Shown one piece after another: positions 1 to 12,008 of a stretch of 64,000 nucleotides of DNA. The notes beneath the pieces were generated by a model. That model was not told the origin of the DNA, did no database searches, and saw nothing but the letters and a program-made list of their open reading frames with translations. The stretch covers positions 4,774,001-4,838,000 of the forward strand of contig CM060849.1 of assembly GCA_030737835.1 (NCBI GenBank), read 5' to 3'. Position 1 is the stretch's first letter. Each line of letters starts with the position of its first letter. The DNA is from Acorus gramineus (taxonomy: Eukaryota > Streptophyta > Magnoliopsida > Acorales > Acoraceae). The translations under genes and the position numbers were made by a program.

Positions 1-2139
1 GAGAAGAACTGGCTGCACCACTAGCCTGGCCAAAAAGCCACCCGCAGGAGTCTCTCGAACGCTGATCCAGCAAGCGGCCTCCTCTAGAAGCCTCCAACGA
101 CGTACAGCCATGTGGGCGGCCATGCCCAAGGGCTGCCTGCTGAGAGCATCTGCCACGACATTCGCCTTACCCGGATGGTAAGCGATGTCACAATCATAGT
201 CCTTCAGGAACTCGACCCAACGTCTCTAACGCATGTTGAGCTCCGGCTGGGACTGCAAATATGTCAAGCTCTTATGATCAGTAAAGAGCTCGAACTCCTC
301 GCCATAGAGGTAATGCCTCCACATCTTCAGCGCAAAGATGATCACTGCCAACTCAAGGTCGTGGGTGGGGTAATTCTGCTCATGGGGCTTCAACTGACGC
401 GACGCGTAAGCCACAACCTTACCGTGCTGCATCAAGACGCAACCCACACCCAACCGCGATGCATCGGAGTAAACTGCGAACCCACCACTCCCAGACGGAA
501 GGGTAAGAACTGGCGCTGAGGTGAGCCTTCGCTTTAGCTCTAGGAAGCTCTCCTCACAAGCAGGGGACCACTCGAACCGAACATCCTTCCGAGTGAGGTG
601 AATAAGAGGTACAACTATCTTCGAGAAACCCTCGACAAACCTCCTGTAATAACCCGCCAAGCCCAAGAAGCTCCGAATCTCTGTGGGGTTCGACGGTCGA
701 CGCCAATTCAACATGGCGAGCGTCTTGTCCGGGTCCACAGATATGCCCTCGCCAGAAATCACATGGCCCAGAAAGGCCATACGCTCCAACCAAAACTCGC
801 ACTTGCTGAAATTGGTGAACAACTGATGTCTGGCCAAAGTCTCCAAGACAGTGCGAAGATGGTGAGCGTGCTCCTCTAGACTCCTCGAGTACACCAATAT
901 GTCATCGATGAATACTACCACAAAGGAGTCGAGGAAGGGCCGAAACACCCGGTTCATCAGATCCATGAAGGCCGCCGGCGCATTCGTCAACCCAAACGGC
1001 AGTACTCTGAACTCGTAGTGCCCATAACGGGTGCGAAAGGTCGTCTTCGAAATGTCTGACTCCCAGATCTTCAGCTGATAGTAGCTCGAGCGGAGATCGA
1101 TCTTAGAAAAGACTCGCGCTCCCTGGAGCTGGTCAAACAGATCATCAATCCGCGGCAAGGGATACTTATTCTTCACTGTCCGCTTGTTCAGCTGCCTGTA
1201 ATCGATACAAAGCCGCAGCGAACCGTCCTTCTTCCGGACGAACAGAACAGGGGCTCCCCACAGAGAAACACTCGGACGTGCGAAGCCCTTCTCCAGCAAC
1301 TCCTCCAACTGCTCCTTGAGTGCCTTCAGCTCTGCAGGGGCCATCTGGTACGGAGCTCTCAAAATCGGCTCGGTCCCCAAAATCAGATTGATCTCAAACT
1401 CGATCGCGCGATCCGGCGGTAATCCCAGAAGATCATCGGGGAAAACCTTGGGATACTCTGCCACGACCGGAGTCTGACTGATATCTGCCTGCAGCGGTGC
1501 ATCCTCCTGAGCAATGTACGCCAGAAAGCCCTCGCATCCTCCCTGAAGGAGTCTCCACGCCTGGATGGACGACACGAACCCCAAAGGGGCTACGTCACGA
1601 TCGCCCACGAACTGGAAAGACCTCCAACCCGGAAGGTGGAAAGACACCGACTTGGCAAAACAGTCGATGCTGGCGTGACTAGCTGAAAGCCAATCCATCC
1701 CCAGAATGGCATCAAAGTCTGTCATCGCGAGCTCCACCAACTCCACTGGGAACTCATGCTCCGCAACCACCACCGTACACCCTCGGTACACAGAACGGAG
1801 GAGAATACGGTCTCCTATGGGCAATGATATCTCCAGGATAACATCTAAAGGGGCGGACGCCACGCCCGTCCGTCTCGCAAAAGCGGGAGACACGAACGAG
1901 TGTGTGGCTCCGGAATCAAACAACACATATGCAGGGAGCTGGGAGATCTGAACAATACCTCGGACCATGCTGCCTGATGCCTGAGCCTCCTCTGCCGAAA
2001 GCGCTGCCACTCGGCCCTGAACAAACTGCGGCTGAGGAGCAGGGGCACGCCTCGCCGGCTGCGCTGGCTGCCTCCTTTGGTCAGCTCGGCCACCCTGTGG
2101 CTCCTGCTGCTGACACTGGGGCTGCTGCTGCTGGAACTG
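1..2139 (-). pseudogene. Tekay/Del-like Ty3-gypsy pol (protease, RT, RNase H), element A
   Basis: This is the polyprotein part that copies retrotransposon RNA into DNA. The open stretch 2010-226 carries, in order, an aspartic protease (DSGATHSF, residues 32-39), a reverse transcriptase ([11 protein letters not shown] near residue 282, catalytic FIDD at 367-370) and the start of RNase H (YSDASRLG near 514, TDHKSLTYL near the end). A TAG at 226-228 interrupts it where relatives have Gln (NMR then [11 protein letters not shown]), and the same frame continues to the window edge ([15 protein letters not shown]). Integrase must lie to the left of the window. Pol is in the same frame as gag, so the ancestor made one gag-pol polyprotein. 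The stop fits CAG to TAG decay. The assignment to the Tekay/Del chromovirus group rests on RT wording and the initiator-tRNA primer site; the exact lineage is inferred. Confidence 0.93.
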
Positions 2140-3340
2140 CTACTGCTGCTGCTGCGGAGGCAGCACGCGGGGTCGGCTAGCATCTGGGCAATTATACAAG
2201 ATATGCCCGATGCGCTGATAGTGGTAACAGCGCCGCGTCTCTGGTCGCCTGGCCTGGACTGGCACCGCCGCAATGGGTGCTGGACCTCGCGCTGGCACCA
2301 CATCTGCTGGAGGAGAGGCAGCCACTAACTGATCAAAGCGGGGCCTCTTCTTCTTGCGCTGTCCCTCGTCCTGGCTCCTGGGAGGTCTCTGGTCTGCAGA
2401 AGGGGTCGCAACCCTCACGAGGATCCCGAGGTCTCGCTCGACTGTCTTCGCCCGAGACACCAAGTCCGAGTACCTCGTGAAAGCCTGGGAGGTGACATGC
2501 ACCCGAATGGCGCTACTGAGACCAAGCTCGAAACGACGGCACCGCGTCTCCTCATCCATCACCAAGGCTAGGGCGAATCTGGAAAGCCTCGTGAAGCGCG
2601 TGGAGTAGTCAGTGACAGACATAGAGCCCTGCGTCAGCTGCTCAAACTCCTGCATCACGATCTGGCGCGTCGAGAACGGGAAGTACTCCTCCAGGAAATA
2701 CCTCCAGAATCCCGCCCATAAAAGCTGCTCCACTCCCTCGGGGATGTCCACCGATCGGGTAGCCCACCAGTCGGCGGCGCTACCCTTCAGCATGAAGGTG
2801 GCCAGGGAGACTCGCTGGCGGTCGGTGCAATGCATGGTCGAGAAGATCGTGTCCACCTCCATCAACCAACGCTCTGGGGCAAGGGGATCCGCCGTCTGGC
2901 CATGGAACTCGGGAGGGTGGAGCTTCAGAAAGGCGTTGAGGCCACTCTGATGCACTCTTGCTGCAGCCTCTAGCTCCACCTCCCTCTCCAGGGGATCCTG
3001 AACTCTCACCGCCGGAATCACCACGGGGACTGGGGGTACATCGGGTACCACAGGCGGATCTGCCACCAAGGGGACCTGTGGAACTGCATCACGGGCCACC
3101 CTCAGCTCCTGAATCTCTCGTGCCTGCTCAGCCAACTCTAGTCTGGGCCTCCAGTGCCCTTGTCTGAGTCTCCACCAAATCCGCTATCCGAGAGAACTCA
3201 CGCTCCCATGCAGGAGGCTCCTACTCCGATCCTGGCCTCACAGCCATGGACTCTCCAGTAGCATCCTCGCCTCTGGCAGGTCCAGAAACCTCCAAAGGTC
3301 GAGAGGGACCACGTCCACGCCGTCCTCTGCGAGGAGGCAT
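2140..3340 (-). pseudogene. gag of element A
   Basis: Capsid/nucleocapsid gene of the element. The start (3340) gives MPPRRGRRGRGPSR. The retrotransposon gag core (FLKLHPPEFHGQTADPLAPE, then WWATRSVDIPEG) lies in the middle and a zinc knuckle lies near the C-terminus, followed by a Gln-rich tail encoded by CAG repeats. Damage: TAG at 3221-3223 after PGSE; a one-base deletion between there and 3135 compared with the intact copy at 13199-12009; and TAG at 2140-2142 inside the Gln tract that separates gag from pol. The second zinc-knuckle Cys is Tyr (CYHY), so the CCHC finger is broken; the sister element has CFHC. A non-functional relic. Confidence 0.92.
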
Positions 3341-3443
3341 ATCAGCAACCTAAGAAAACCAGACACTAGGATCAGAATACTCATATAGAAATCCTAGGAC
3401 TCATCTCTACGAAAAAGAAGACAATTGGCTCTGACAGGACCAG

Positions 3444-3455
3444 GCTCTGATACCA
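3444..3455 (-). other. Primer-binding site, initiator Met-tRNA type
   Basis: The minus strand reads TGGTATCAGAGC, the complement of the 3' end of plant initiator tRNA-Met. It sits five bases inside the 5' LTR boundary at 3461, as expected for a minus-strand element. Confidence 0.92.
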
Positions 3456-3460
3456 ACTTT

Positions 3461-6259
3461 TGTCACGCCCCAGGGCGGCCGTCCCCGGGACGCGGCAAGT
3501 GTATATATGATATCAACAGTCTAAACAGGAGGTCAATAAACAACAGCTAAAATGACAACACAGACAAAAGCAGGGCTGACATGATATATACACAAATAGC
3601 GGAAGCTAAAAGACTGAGTCTGTAAATCAAAAACATATTACAGACTCGATACATAATCAACTGTCCTGTGAGAGCCAATATATACAATGACATCCAATAT
3701 AATACAAACAGGTGCCCAAGCACGGAAATATAATACATACAATAAAAAAGGGATGCTGATGGCCTCTAACACTCGCGGGACGTGGCGCTGCTCTGCTACT
3801 GATGAAGTCCCTCGGGGAGCTCCTCCTTCAGATCCGACTCAGTGATAACTGGAGAAAAATATATGCGAGGGGTGAGCCACACGCTTAGTGAATAGCACAA
3901 CCCATGCATCACAATTTATATTAACCATAATTTATATTATTCAAGCCTCAAGGTGGAAGGAACTACACAATCCAGTGGGTCACTACATCGCCGACCCACC
4001 ACACCCTCACCCTCACCCTCTAAATAGGTGACACGGTCTATTGGGACTGACTAGGTGTTAATCACCCTTGGTCCACCGATAGTCTCTCCTCCACTCCGTA
4101 GGCCGCCTGGTCTACTCCCACAATTCAGCACAGTTCGAACCCAAATCAGGAGGTGCCTACTGATGGGAGCCCTCTGTCAGGAAGGCCTATCTAACGCTGG
4201 GGCAGTCTCTATACGGATCCAACGAAGGGAAAAGAAACAGCCTATCCACACGTATACGATCCACTTGGATCCGTCGGCAACGCATCTCAACAACTCTAAT
4301 GTCATGAATTCTTCAGAATTCCTCCAGGGCGCATAACCAAGATGCGGGGAACATATATAATAACCACCAGGTTATAATATTTACTAAGGCATGCAAAAAT
4401 ACCATAAGTTCGCATTTAATTTAATAAATTAAACTAATAGGACACATGCATAGGTTGAGGCTTTCCTAGCATGAAACATGGTGTCAGGATGCATGGCTCT
4501 TACACATATCCTAAGGGTGCAAGTCCCTAACATACAAGGTCTAGGGTGGCATGCATACTACATACTAATCATGCTTGCATAGATTACATATTATACAAGT
4601 TAATATTAAACTATGGTGCCCTAGGGGAGGACGGTATAGATTACATATTATACAAGTTAATATTAAACTATGGTGCCCAGGGGATGACGGTATACGCCCA
4701 AGTGCATATAGCGCCTCCCTACTGGGTTGGATTGTCCCACTCACCAATACCCGGGTCGTCGCGTGACCGTCCGTCAAGATCTGCAAGACAGGGCATTCAA
4801 CACGGTGAGTAAAATACACAAATACATATAAAAATACGCTAGAAATACCCAACACTCGGACAAGCGTACATACGGTCCGTACGCACGCGAGCCCGAGTGC
4901 CCCGACTCACTCCCGCACCCCTGGGCAGCCATGCGCACGGCCACCCGGGTGCGCACGCACGCACGCACGCACTGCCGCGCCTCTGCCCGGACGCCCAGAC
5001 CCGCACGCCGCGCGCACGCTCGCACGTGTCGGCGTGCGCCGCGCGTCCAGCCCTGGGTGCACCCGCGCGCACTACGCCCCAGCGCAGCACCTCGCGCACA
5101 CACCCGCACGCACTGCGCCCCAGCACAGCACCCCGCGCGCACGCCCGCTCGCCTCCCCCCTCACACACCGCACGCAACGCGCCCCTGTGCAGCGCTCCGT
5201 GTGCACGCCGTGCACTGCGCCCAGCGCGCCCGACCGCATGCGCCTAGCGAGCCCGACAGCACGCGCCCAGCGCGCCTGCCCGCAGCTCGCCTGCGCCTGC
5301 CTGCCTGCGCCTGCCCGCCTGCCTGCGCCCGCATGGACCCGAGCCAACCCTAACACCTCCAACCGCCCCCAACCGCCCCCTCCAACCACCCAACAGCCAT
5401 GCACACCCAAAAACACCTCCTAAACATGCATCTAAACAAGAATGGAAGGAAAGGAAACTCACCCAAAGGAGAGGAAGGGAAGGGAAGGAGATCGGGTGCT
5501 CTTCGCGCACCGAAACACCACCTCCAAGACCACCACCACCAAGGTCTCCACTCAGCCAAAGAGGGGCTGAAAACAGAGGAGAAGAGGGTCCATAAGAGGA
5601 GGAAAAACAAAGGGAAATGAAGATCCAAGACCATAGGAAGATAGATCGGGTCCTCACCTTCCTTTTTCTCCTTCTAGGGTTTCTTGATCCAACACCTCTA
5701 GCAATATCAAATAGTGGATTTAAAGAGAGGGGAGAGAGAGATTTTGGTGGAGAAGATGATGAATAGTGGGGGGGGGGGGGCACTATGTCTAGGCGTGGAC
5801 TTAAAGGGGGCCACTTAAAGCACACACACACCTCACACACTCACCACACACACTTAGCTTAGCCCTAATTAGGTTTAGGCTTGGTTTAGGCTAGGTTTAG
5901 GTGCACTTTGACTTGGGTCAACCCAACCACACTAGAAAACAAAAGAGTTGACCAAGTCATGGGCCCACATTGACCAAGTCAAGTCTCCCAATGACTTTTC
6001 GCTCGGTCAAAACCCAGATACGCTTCAGAACTATGAAATTCTGAAACGTTATCGGAATTCGATGAAATTTTCGTGAGTGGCTTGAAATGGCAGTAGGACA
6101 CATAATATGCAGTTAGATTTTCAGTCAGAGTGGTCAAACTCAGGATGATAGCTAACAGTCCAAAATTTTAGCGGTTCCGATCGAAAAACGAAAAAGCTGA
6201 AAAACTGCTAGAATGCTCCAATGGTTACCAGAAGGCTAAAAAGTGACACATATATAACA
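3461..6259 (-). repeat. 5' LTR of element A (2.8 kb)
   Basis: On the plus strand it begins TGTCACGCCCCAGG and ends ACATATATAACA, giving TG...CA ends. In element orientation it holds: U3; a 5' splice-like site (exon ends 5463, GTGAGT at 5462-5457); a GC- and CpG-rich block (about 5340-4880); a 36-nt mini-exon (4780-4745) after CTTGCAG and before GTGAGT; one CCCTCA-type G4 unit near 4000-4020; and an acceptor before 3848 followed by an open frame to TAG at 3798-3796. The spliced frame would read DLDGRSRDDPG then ITESDLKEELPEGLHQ. Splicing is predicted, not shown. No clear TATA box was found in this copy. Confidence 0.88.
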
Positions 6260-6665
6260 CATAAATTCTCAAAAAAGGGGGCTGGTGGGGGGGGGGGGGT
6301 TTGACTTGGGTCAACTCATCCAAGCTACCAAACAAAACCCCTTGACTAATCAAAAGTCACCCTTGACTAGTCAAGGTCTTCATTGACTTGGTCCAAGTCA
6401 TCCTTTGACAATTCAAAATCAATCAAAACCCGGATACAATTCAGAAATGCATAATTTTCTACAACGTAACTAGAACTCGATGAAATTCCTGTGGGCAGTA
6501 CCAAATGGTACCAGGACCCATAATATGCAGTTAGATTTTCAATTGGAGTACTCAAGCTCACGCAGATAGTTTAAAGCCAAAATTTTAGTGACTCTAATCG
6601 AAAAAGAAAATGGCCAGAAATGGCCCAAATACAACCAATAGGCTAAAAGTGACACATATATAATA
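6260..6665 (-). repeat. Truncated end (U3 side) of a related long LTR
   Basis: The sequence repeats the last 400 bp of element A's LTR: the TTGACTTGGGTCAAC block, ATATGCAGTTAGATTTTC, and AAAGTGACACATATATAATA at the end. It directly abuts element A on the left and LINE ORF1 on the right. The simplest reading is that an older LTR inserted into the LINE and element A then inserted into that LTR, leaving this stub. The rest should lie left of the window. The final CA has become TA. Confidence 0.72.
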
Positions 6666-6666
6666 G

Positions 6667-7374
6667 GCAATCCCATCTATTGCACCATCTCCTCCTGCTA
6701 TAAAAGCTGGGACCTCCAAGCCCCCTCCTCCAAAAGGGGGATCCATTGATTCTATCCTAAACTCTTTACAGCCTCATCGAAGCACTTCTAGAAGTGATGG
6801 GAATGGCTCGATAAACCCATCTTCCTCTGCGATTGCATCCTCCTCACCTGGAGGGATGGGAAAAGCTCCTCTTGTTTCCCCCATCTATGTAAATGTTGGG
6901 AAAAACATCCTTCCCCAAAATCCGAAGACCGTAGCCTCTTTCCGTGGAGTTCCTCCTCATGAGAATGCTCCCTCACGAAGACAGAGGAAGCCATTTTCGA
7001 TTCTTGCCCCGACTTCTTCAACCTTGGTCAAAAGTTGGGGTTCTCTGTTTTCAAAGGATAATCTCCGGGTAAAGAATTACTCTCTTAGTTTCATTGAACC
7101 TACTGTTGAAGGAACCAATGTGGTAGCCTCTCTCAATCCTGAATCCTATTCACCTAATATCAGTCAATGGGAAAATGCTGTAGTTGGTTACGTGATAGGT
7201 AAAATGCCTGTCTACACTCCATTTATGTGGTTCTTGTATAAACCTTGGAAGCCAAAAGGAGAGCTGCAACTACTTTTACATGGCAATGGTTTTTTTACAG
7301 TGAAATTTGATTTAGCTGAAGATGCTAACAATGTTCTTGAAGGGGGGCCTTGGACAATGGATCATTGTTCTTTC
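6667..7374 (+). pseudogene. LINE ORF1, first fragment (DUF4283)
   Basis: The reading frame is already open at 6667 (AIPSIAPSPPAIKAG) and runs through a Ser/Pro-rich leader, then a DUF4283-type domain: SLSFIEPTVEG, WENAVVGYVIGKMP, FFTVKFDLAEDANNVLEGGP, WTMDHCSF. It ends where element C enters after the Phe codon. The true N-terminus is lost to the LTR stub at its left. DUF4283 proteins are the ORF1 RNA-binding partners of plant L1 elements. The frame resumes exactly at 16451 with ILRKWSPDV. Confidence 0.92.
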
Positions 7375-10300
7375 TGTCACGCCCCAGGGCGGCCGTCCCC
7401 GGGACGCGGCAAGTGTATATATAATATCAGAATCTACACAGGAGGTCAATAATATATCATACACAAATAACTAGAATGACACACATACAACAAAGGGGCT
7501 GACATGATATATACACCAAATGCGGAAGCAAAAGACTGAATCTGTAAATAAACATTCTACAGACTCGATACTCAATCATATGTCCTGTGAGAGCCAATAT
7601 ACACAAATACAACTGAACATATACAAACACGTGCCAAGCACGGAAATCAAATACATACAGTCAAGAAGGGATGCTGATAACCTCTGGCACTCGCGGAACG
7701 TGGCGCTGCTCCGCTACTGAAGGAATCCCTCGGAAAGCTCCAACTGCTGCTCCGGCTCTAGCTCAGGCTCAGTGACCACTGGGGAAAAACATATGCGAGG
7801 GGTGAGCCACACGCTCAGTGAACAGCACAACCCATGCATCACAGACAATATTTACCACAATTCCATTATTTATCCAGCCTCTAAGACATAACAACATGAA
7901 ACCAGTGATTTGTACTTCGCCGAACCACCACACCCTCACCCTCACCCATCAATGGGTGACATAGGCTATTGGGACTGATAATCAACCATTCACAAATCCA
8001 GTAGGTCGCTCATCGCCAACCCACTACACCCTCACCCTCACCCTACCGCGGGTGACATAGGATTTTGGGACTGACTAGGCTGTTGGTCACCCTTGGTCCA
8101 CCGATAGTCTCTTCTCCACTCCGTAGGCCGTTTGGCCTTCACCCACAACTTCGGCCCAGTCCGAAACCAAATCAGGAGGCGCCTACTGCTGGGAACCCTT
8201 GGAAGGGACGACCTTTCTAACGCTGGGGCAGTCTCTACCGGATCCAACGAGGGGGACAGAACAGCCTATCCATACGCATATGATCCACTCGGATCCGCCG
8301 ACAACACATCTCTACAACTCAAATGTCATGAACTCTTCAGAGTTCCTCCAGGGCGCATAACCACGATGCGGGGAAATAAGTACAATAAAAGCAAGGTTGT
8401 AATATCATTGGGGGAAAGAACTCGGGAGGGCGGCGTGAGTTCCCGTTATAGGATACCCCGACAACCAAACAAGGAACACGGAGTACCCTAACCCGGGTCT
8501 CACCGCTGTCCTCGCACGGCCCCTCCCCTATAATATTCACTAACATGCTAATAATCATACTAATTATATAACATTACTTATAATATTACTGGGACTAGAA
8601 ACCTTGGGAGGGCAGCATGAGGTCCCGATACAGGACATCCCGACAACCAAACAAGGAACACGGAGTACCCTAACACGGGTCTCAATGTTGACCTCGCAAG
8701 GCTCCTCCCTATAATATTATCTAAGGCATGCGATTTAACATACACTAGCATTTAATTTAATAAATAAACTAGTAGGACGCATGCATAGGCCGAGGTTTCC
8801 TAGCATGAAAACAGGGGGACATGGTGCATGGCTCTCACACCTATCCTATGGGTGCAAGTCCCTAACATAAAAGCCTAGGGTAGCATGCATTCTGTATTTA
8901 AAATCATGCTCACATGCAATACATATTACTACATGTTAATATAATCCACGGTGCCCCAGGAGAGGTCGGTATACGCCCAAGTGCGTATAACGCCTCTCTA
9001 CTGGGTTGGATTGTCCCACTCACCAGTATCTGGGTCGTCCCGCGACCGTCCGTCCAGATCTGCAAGACAGACATTCAATATGGTGAGAACAAAACTTAAA
9101 TACTCTAAATACCCAAACATACAAAACCCACAACTAAACACCTAACACTCGGGCAAACGTGCATACGACCCGCACGCACGCTAGCCCGAGCACTCCGGCT
9201 ACCAGCTGCACGGCCACCCGCCCTCGGATGCGCCGCCGCGCCTCAGCCCGCGCGCCCCGACGCACTGCCGCACGCACGCGCACGCTCGCGCGCGCCCGCG
9301 CGCACCGCGCGTCCAGCCCAGCGCGCCCCCGCGCGCACTGCACGCACGCCCCAGCACGAGCGCGCACTGGCCCCCAGCACCGCGCGCACTGGTCCCCAGC
9401 ACCGCGCCCAGGCGCATGCCCAGGCGCCCTGCCCAGCACCCAGGCACAGTGCCCAGGCGCCCTGCCCGCGCGCGCACGCTCGCGCGCACCCCGCCCGCGC
9501 GCACTCCCGCGCACACCCCCGCTCGCGCCAGCACCCGCGCGCACCCGCGCGACCACTCCGCGCGCACCCGCGCACCGCGCGACTGCGCCCGACTGCGCCC
9601 GCCAGCGCCAGCACCCGCGCCCAGCGCCTAGCGCCCAGCGCCCACGCCTGCGTCCAGTGCCCAGCGCCCAGCGCCACCCGCGCACACGCCCGCGCGCCCC
9701 TGCCAGCTGCTGCGCCTGTGCTGCTGCCTGTGCTGCTGCCAGCCCGAGACAGCAACCCACCACCCACCTCCGACCACCCCAAGGCCTCCGACCACCTCCC
9801 ACAGCCCTCCGACGGCCACCCACCGCCGCCAACCACCTCCCAACCCCAAATCCCACCTCCTAACATCCATCTAAGCATGAAAAAGAGAGGAAAGAGGCTT
9901 ACCAAGGGGAGAAAGGGAAGTTCGGTTGCTCTCCGCGCATCGAAACCTCTCCCAAAGGGCTTCCAATGCCCGGATCTACTCCCACCTCCGAGATGGGCCA
10001 AAACAGAGGAGAAGAGAGGGTAGACGGAGGGGAAAAACTCCCCGGAATCCGGATTTGAAAACACCGGGGTGTAAAAAGGGACCCGATCTACACTTCCTAG
10101 GTTTTGAGTTTTAAGCTTTGAGGGCTCTAGGGGGCTCAAAAGTGAGAAATAGAGAGAGGGGAGAGAGAAAAGCCAAGTGGTAGGGATGATGAATAGTGCC
10201 ACTCAAAAATTAGATTTCATTTATATAGTGAGCGACTTAAAAACCCAGATACGCCCTGGAACTGCGAAATTTCAGAAACGTTACCGGAATTCAACAAAAT

Positions 10301-10489
10301 TTTTGTGAGAGGCCTAAAATGGCACCAGGACACCAAATATGCAGTTAGATTTCCAATCGGAGTCCTCTAACTCAGGACGATAGCTAACAGTCCAAAAATT
10401 AGCTGTTCCGATCGAAAAACCAAAAAAACGAAAAACTGCCAGAATGCTCCAACGGTTACCAGCAGGCTAAAAGTGACACATATATAACA
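7375..10489 (-). repeat. 3' LTR of element C
   Basis: Ends TGTCACGCCC...ATATATAACA. In element orientation: TATA box TATATAA at 10227-10221; donor (exon ends 9903, GTAAGC follows); CpG-rich block about 9720-9170; acceptor CTTGCAG then a mini-exon 9059-9024 (36 nt) and GTGAGT; G4-forming CCCTCACCCTCACCC units near 7930 and 8030; and an acceptor CCCCAG then exon 7778 to TAG 7716-7714. The frame across the predicted splices reads DLDGRSRDDPDTV then VTEPELEPEQQLELSEGFLQ and stop. Exon 1 has no ATG in that frame. Confidence 0.93.
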
Positions 10490-10502
10490 TTCTTCCCCCC
10501 TT
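10490..10502 (-). other. Polypurine tract of element C
   Basis: The minus strand reads AAGGGGGGAAGAA immediately before the 3' LTR start TGTTATATATG. This is the plus-strand DNA primer for reverse transcription. Confidence 0.88.
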
Positions 10503-10509
10503 AGGAAAT

Positions 10510-10760
10510 TTTGTCCTCAAAATATGCAAAAACATCTAGGAGGGGAAAAGATGCGGATACGCGTCACACCTGGCATCCTTGAGCTCCCAAGTGTCCTCGA
10601 CACCGGAACGGTGCTGCCATCGCTCCTCGTCCAACTGGACGGTCTTGGTGCAGAGCCTCCTCACGCGGCGGTCCATGATCTCAATCGACTGCTCCACGAA
10701 TGACTGTCCGGCTCAGAGACGAGCGGCTCGAGCGGGATGACGTGAGCAGGATCGCGGACA
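10510..10760 (-). pseudogene. C-terminal integrase/chromodomain-like remnant, element C
   Basis: In translation the minus strand gives the tail found at the end of Tekay/Del-type pol: VEQSIEIMDRRVRRL followed by a TKTVQLDEERWQHRSGV stretch and WELKDARCDAYPHLF. This tail follows integrase and ends the polyprotein. The catalytic integrase core is absent. The right side passes directly into an RT-derived segment, so this is a deletion product. Confidence 0.75.
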
Positions 10761-11095
10761 CACCTTTACCCAACTGCGAACCCACCACTCCAAGACGGAG
10801 AGGTAAGAATTGGCGCTGAGGTGAGCCTCCGAGTAAACTCCAGGAAGCTCTCCTCGCAAGACGGGGACCACTCGAACCGGGCATCCTTCCGAGTAAGGCG
10901 GTTAAGAGGAACAGCTATCTTCGAGAGTCCCTCGTCAAGCTTCCTACAATAACCCTCCAACTCGGGAAGCTCCGAATCTTTGCGGGGTTCGACGGCCTAC
11001 GCCAATTCGACATAGCGAGTGTCTTACCCGGGTCCACAGATATGCCTTCACCAAAAATCACACAGCCCAGAAGGCCTTAACCTCTAACCAAAACT
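10761..11095 (-). pseudogene. RT C-terminal / RNase H linker remnant, element C
   Basis: Homologous to 491-815 of element A, in the same orientation. Recognisable pieces on the minus strand are SKIAVPLNRLTRKDARFEWS, PSCEESFLEF and LTSAPILT. The catalytic RT core and the RNase H active site are missing. It is fused on one side to the integrase tail and on the other to a fragment of LTR. Confidence 0.85.
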
Positions 11096-11830
11096 CGCAC
11101 TTGATCTCTCATCCATCTGATGCTTCCATGGTATCCCTTGTCTGGGAAAAGAAACCTCGGGAGGGCACCATGAAATCCTGATATAGGATACCCCGACAAC
11201 CAAACAAGGAACACGAAGTACCCTAGCCCGGGTTTCAACGCCGACCTCACAAGGCCCCTTAATCCAGAAAGGAACACTAGAAGAAGACATCATTTTAAAA
11301 TAACACATCTAACCCCTCCAGATCACCTACATCTAGATGATAGCTCAATGATGTCCTTCAACATCAACAACAAGACCGGACCCAACATCATTGGGAACGG
11401 TCCAACAGGACTTGGGTCACGAGCGACCCGTCTTCGCCTCATCCACACCCTCACTCCGAAAGGAGACATTTTGGGACTTTGGGAGAGACTTAGACTGCTC
11501 TCTACCCCTGGTCCACCGGTAGCCTCTCCCCGCTCCGTAGCTCGCCTGGTCCTCTGACCGGGAGCCTGTCTAACGCCGGGGCTGTACTACGCGGATCCAA
11601 CGAAGGGGAGAGCGATTTCCACGCTCGCGACACCATTCAATAACCTCTTACCGGGTAGCCCCTACCTAGCATACTCCCAAATTCAGTACCCCTCCGACTG
11701 CATCGGTGGTACCTACTGATGGGAACTCTCTGCCAGGACGGCCAAAACCCGGCTTCCTTAACCCAAACAACCACTCTTAATACTCACTCATCCAGATACC
11801 CCACACACTTGCATAATAACCACCAATTAC
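11096..11830 (-). repeat. LTR-derived fragment inside element C's coding region
   Basis: The segment resembles the middle of the long LTRs and not pol: GGATACCCCGACAACCAAAC near 11190, CGGATCCAACGAAGGGGAGA near 11600, and a CCACCGGTAGCCTCTCCCCG block near 11515. It sits in the same orientation as the flanking element and takes the place of protease to RT. Template switching during reverse transcription or ectopic recombination could produce it; the sequence does not tell which. Confidence 0.7.
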
Positions 11831-12008
11831 ACACACCTATCCTTATACTAGAGAGCTGGGAACACAAGATGATACCTCGAACCATGACACCCGAAGGCTG
11901 TGCCTCATCGGCCGTAAGAGCTGCAACTCTGCCCTGGACCAACCGCGGTTGAGGAGCAGGGGCACGCCTCGCCGGCTGCACAGGCTGCTGCTGACGCTGA
12001 GGCTGCTG
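11831..12008 (-). pseudogene. Gag-pol junction and protease start, element C
   Basis: In frame with gag, after a TAG at 12008-12006 (Gln codon in the Gln-rich tract). It reads [20 protein letters not shown] then PSGVMVRGI, matching the start of element A pol, and then loses homology before the protease DSG motif. Protease is therefore absent from this copy. Confidence 0.8.

Noticed and set aside
9159..9863. Long Arg/Ala/Pro-rich open frames on both strands of the GC-rich LTR blocks (also 4897-5423, 15095-16029, 28563-29616, 49101-50101, 57499-58457)
   Set aside because: They are by-products of low-complexity, stop-poor GC repeats, occur on both strands at once, and are not kept in the same frame between LTR copies.
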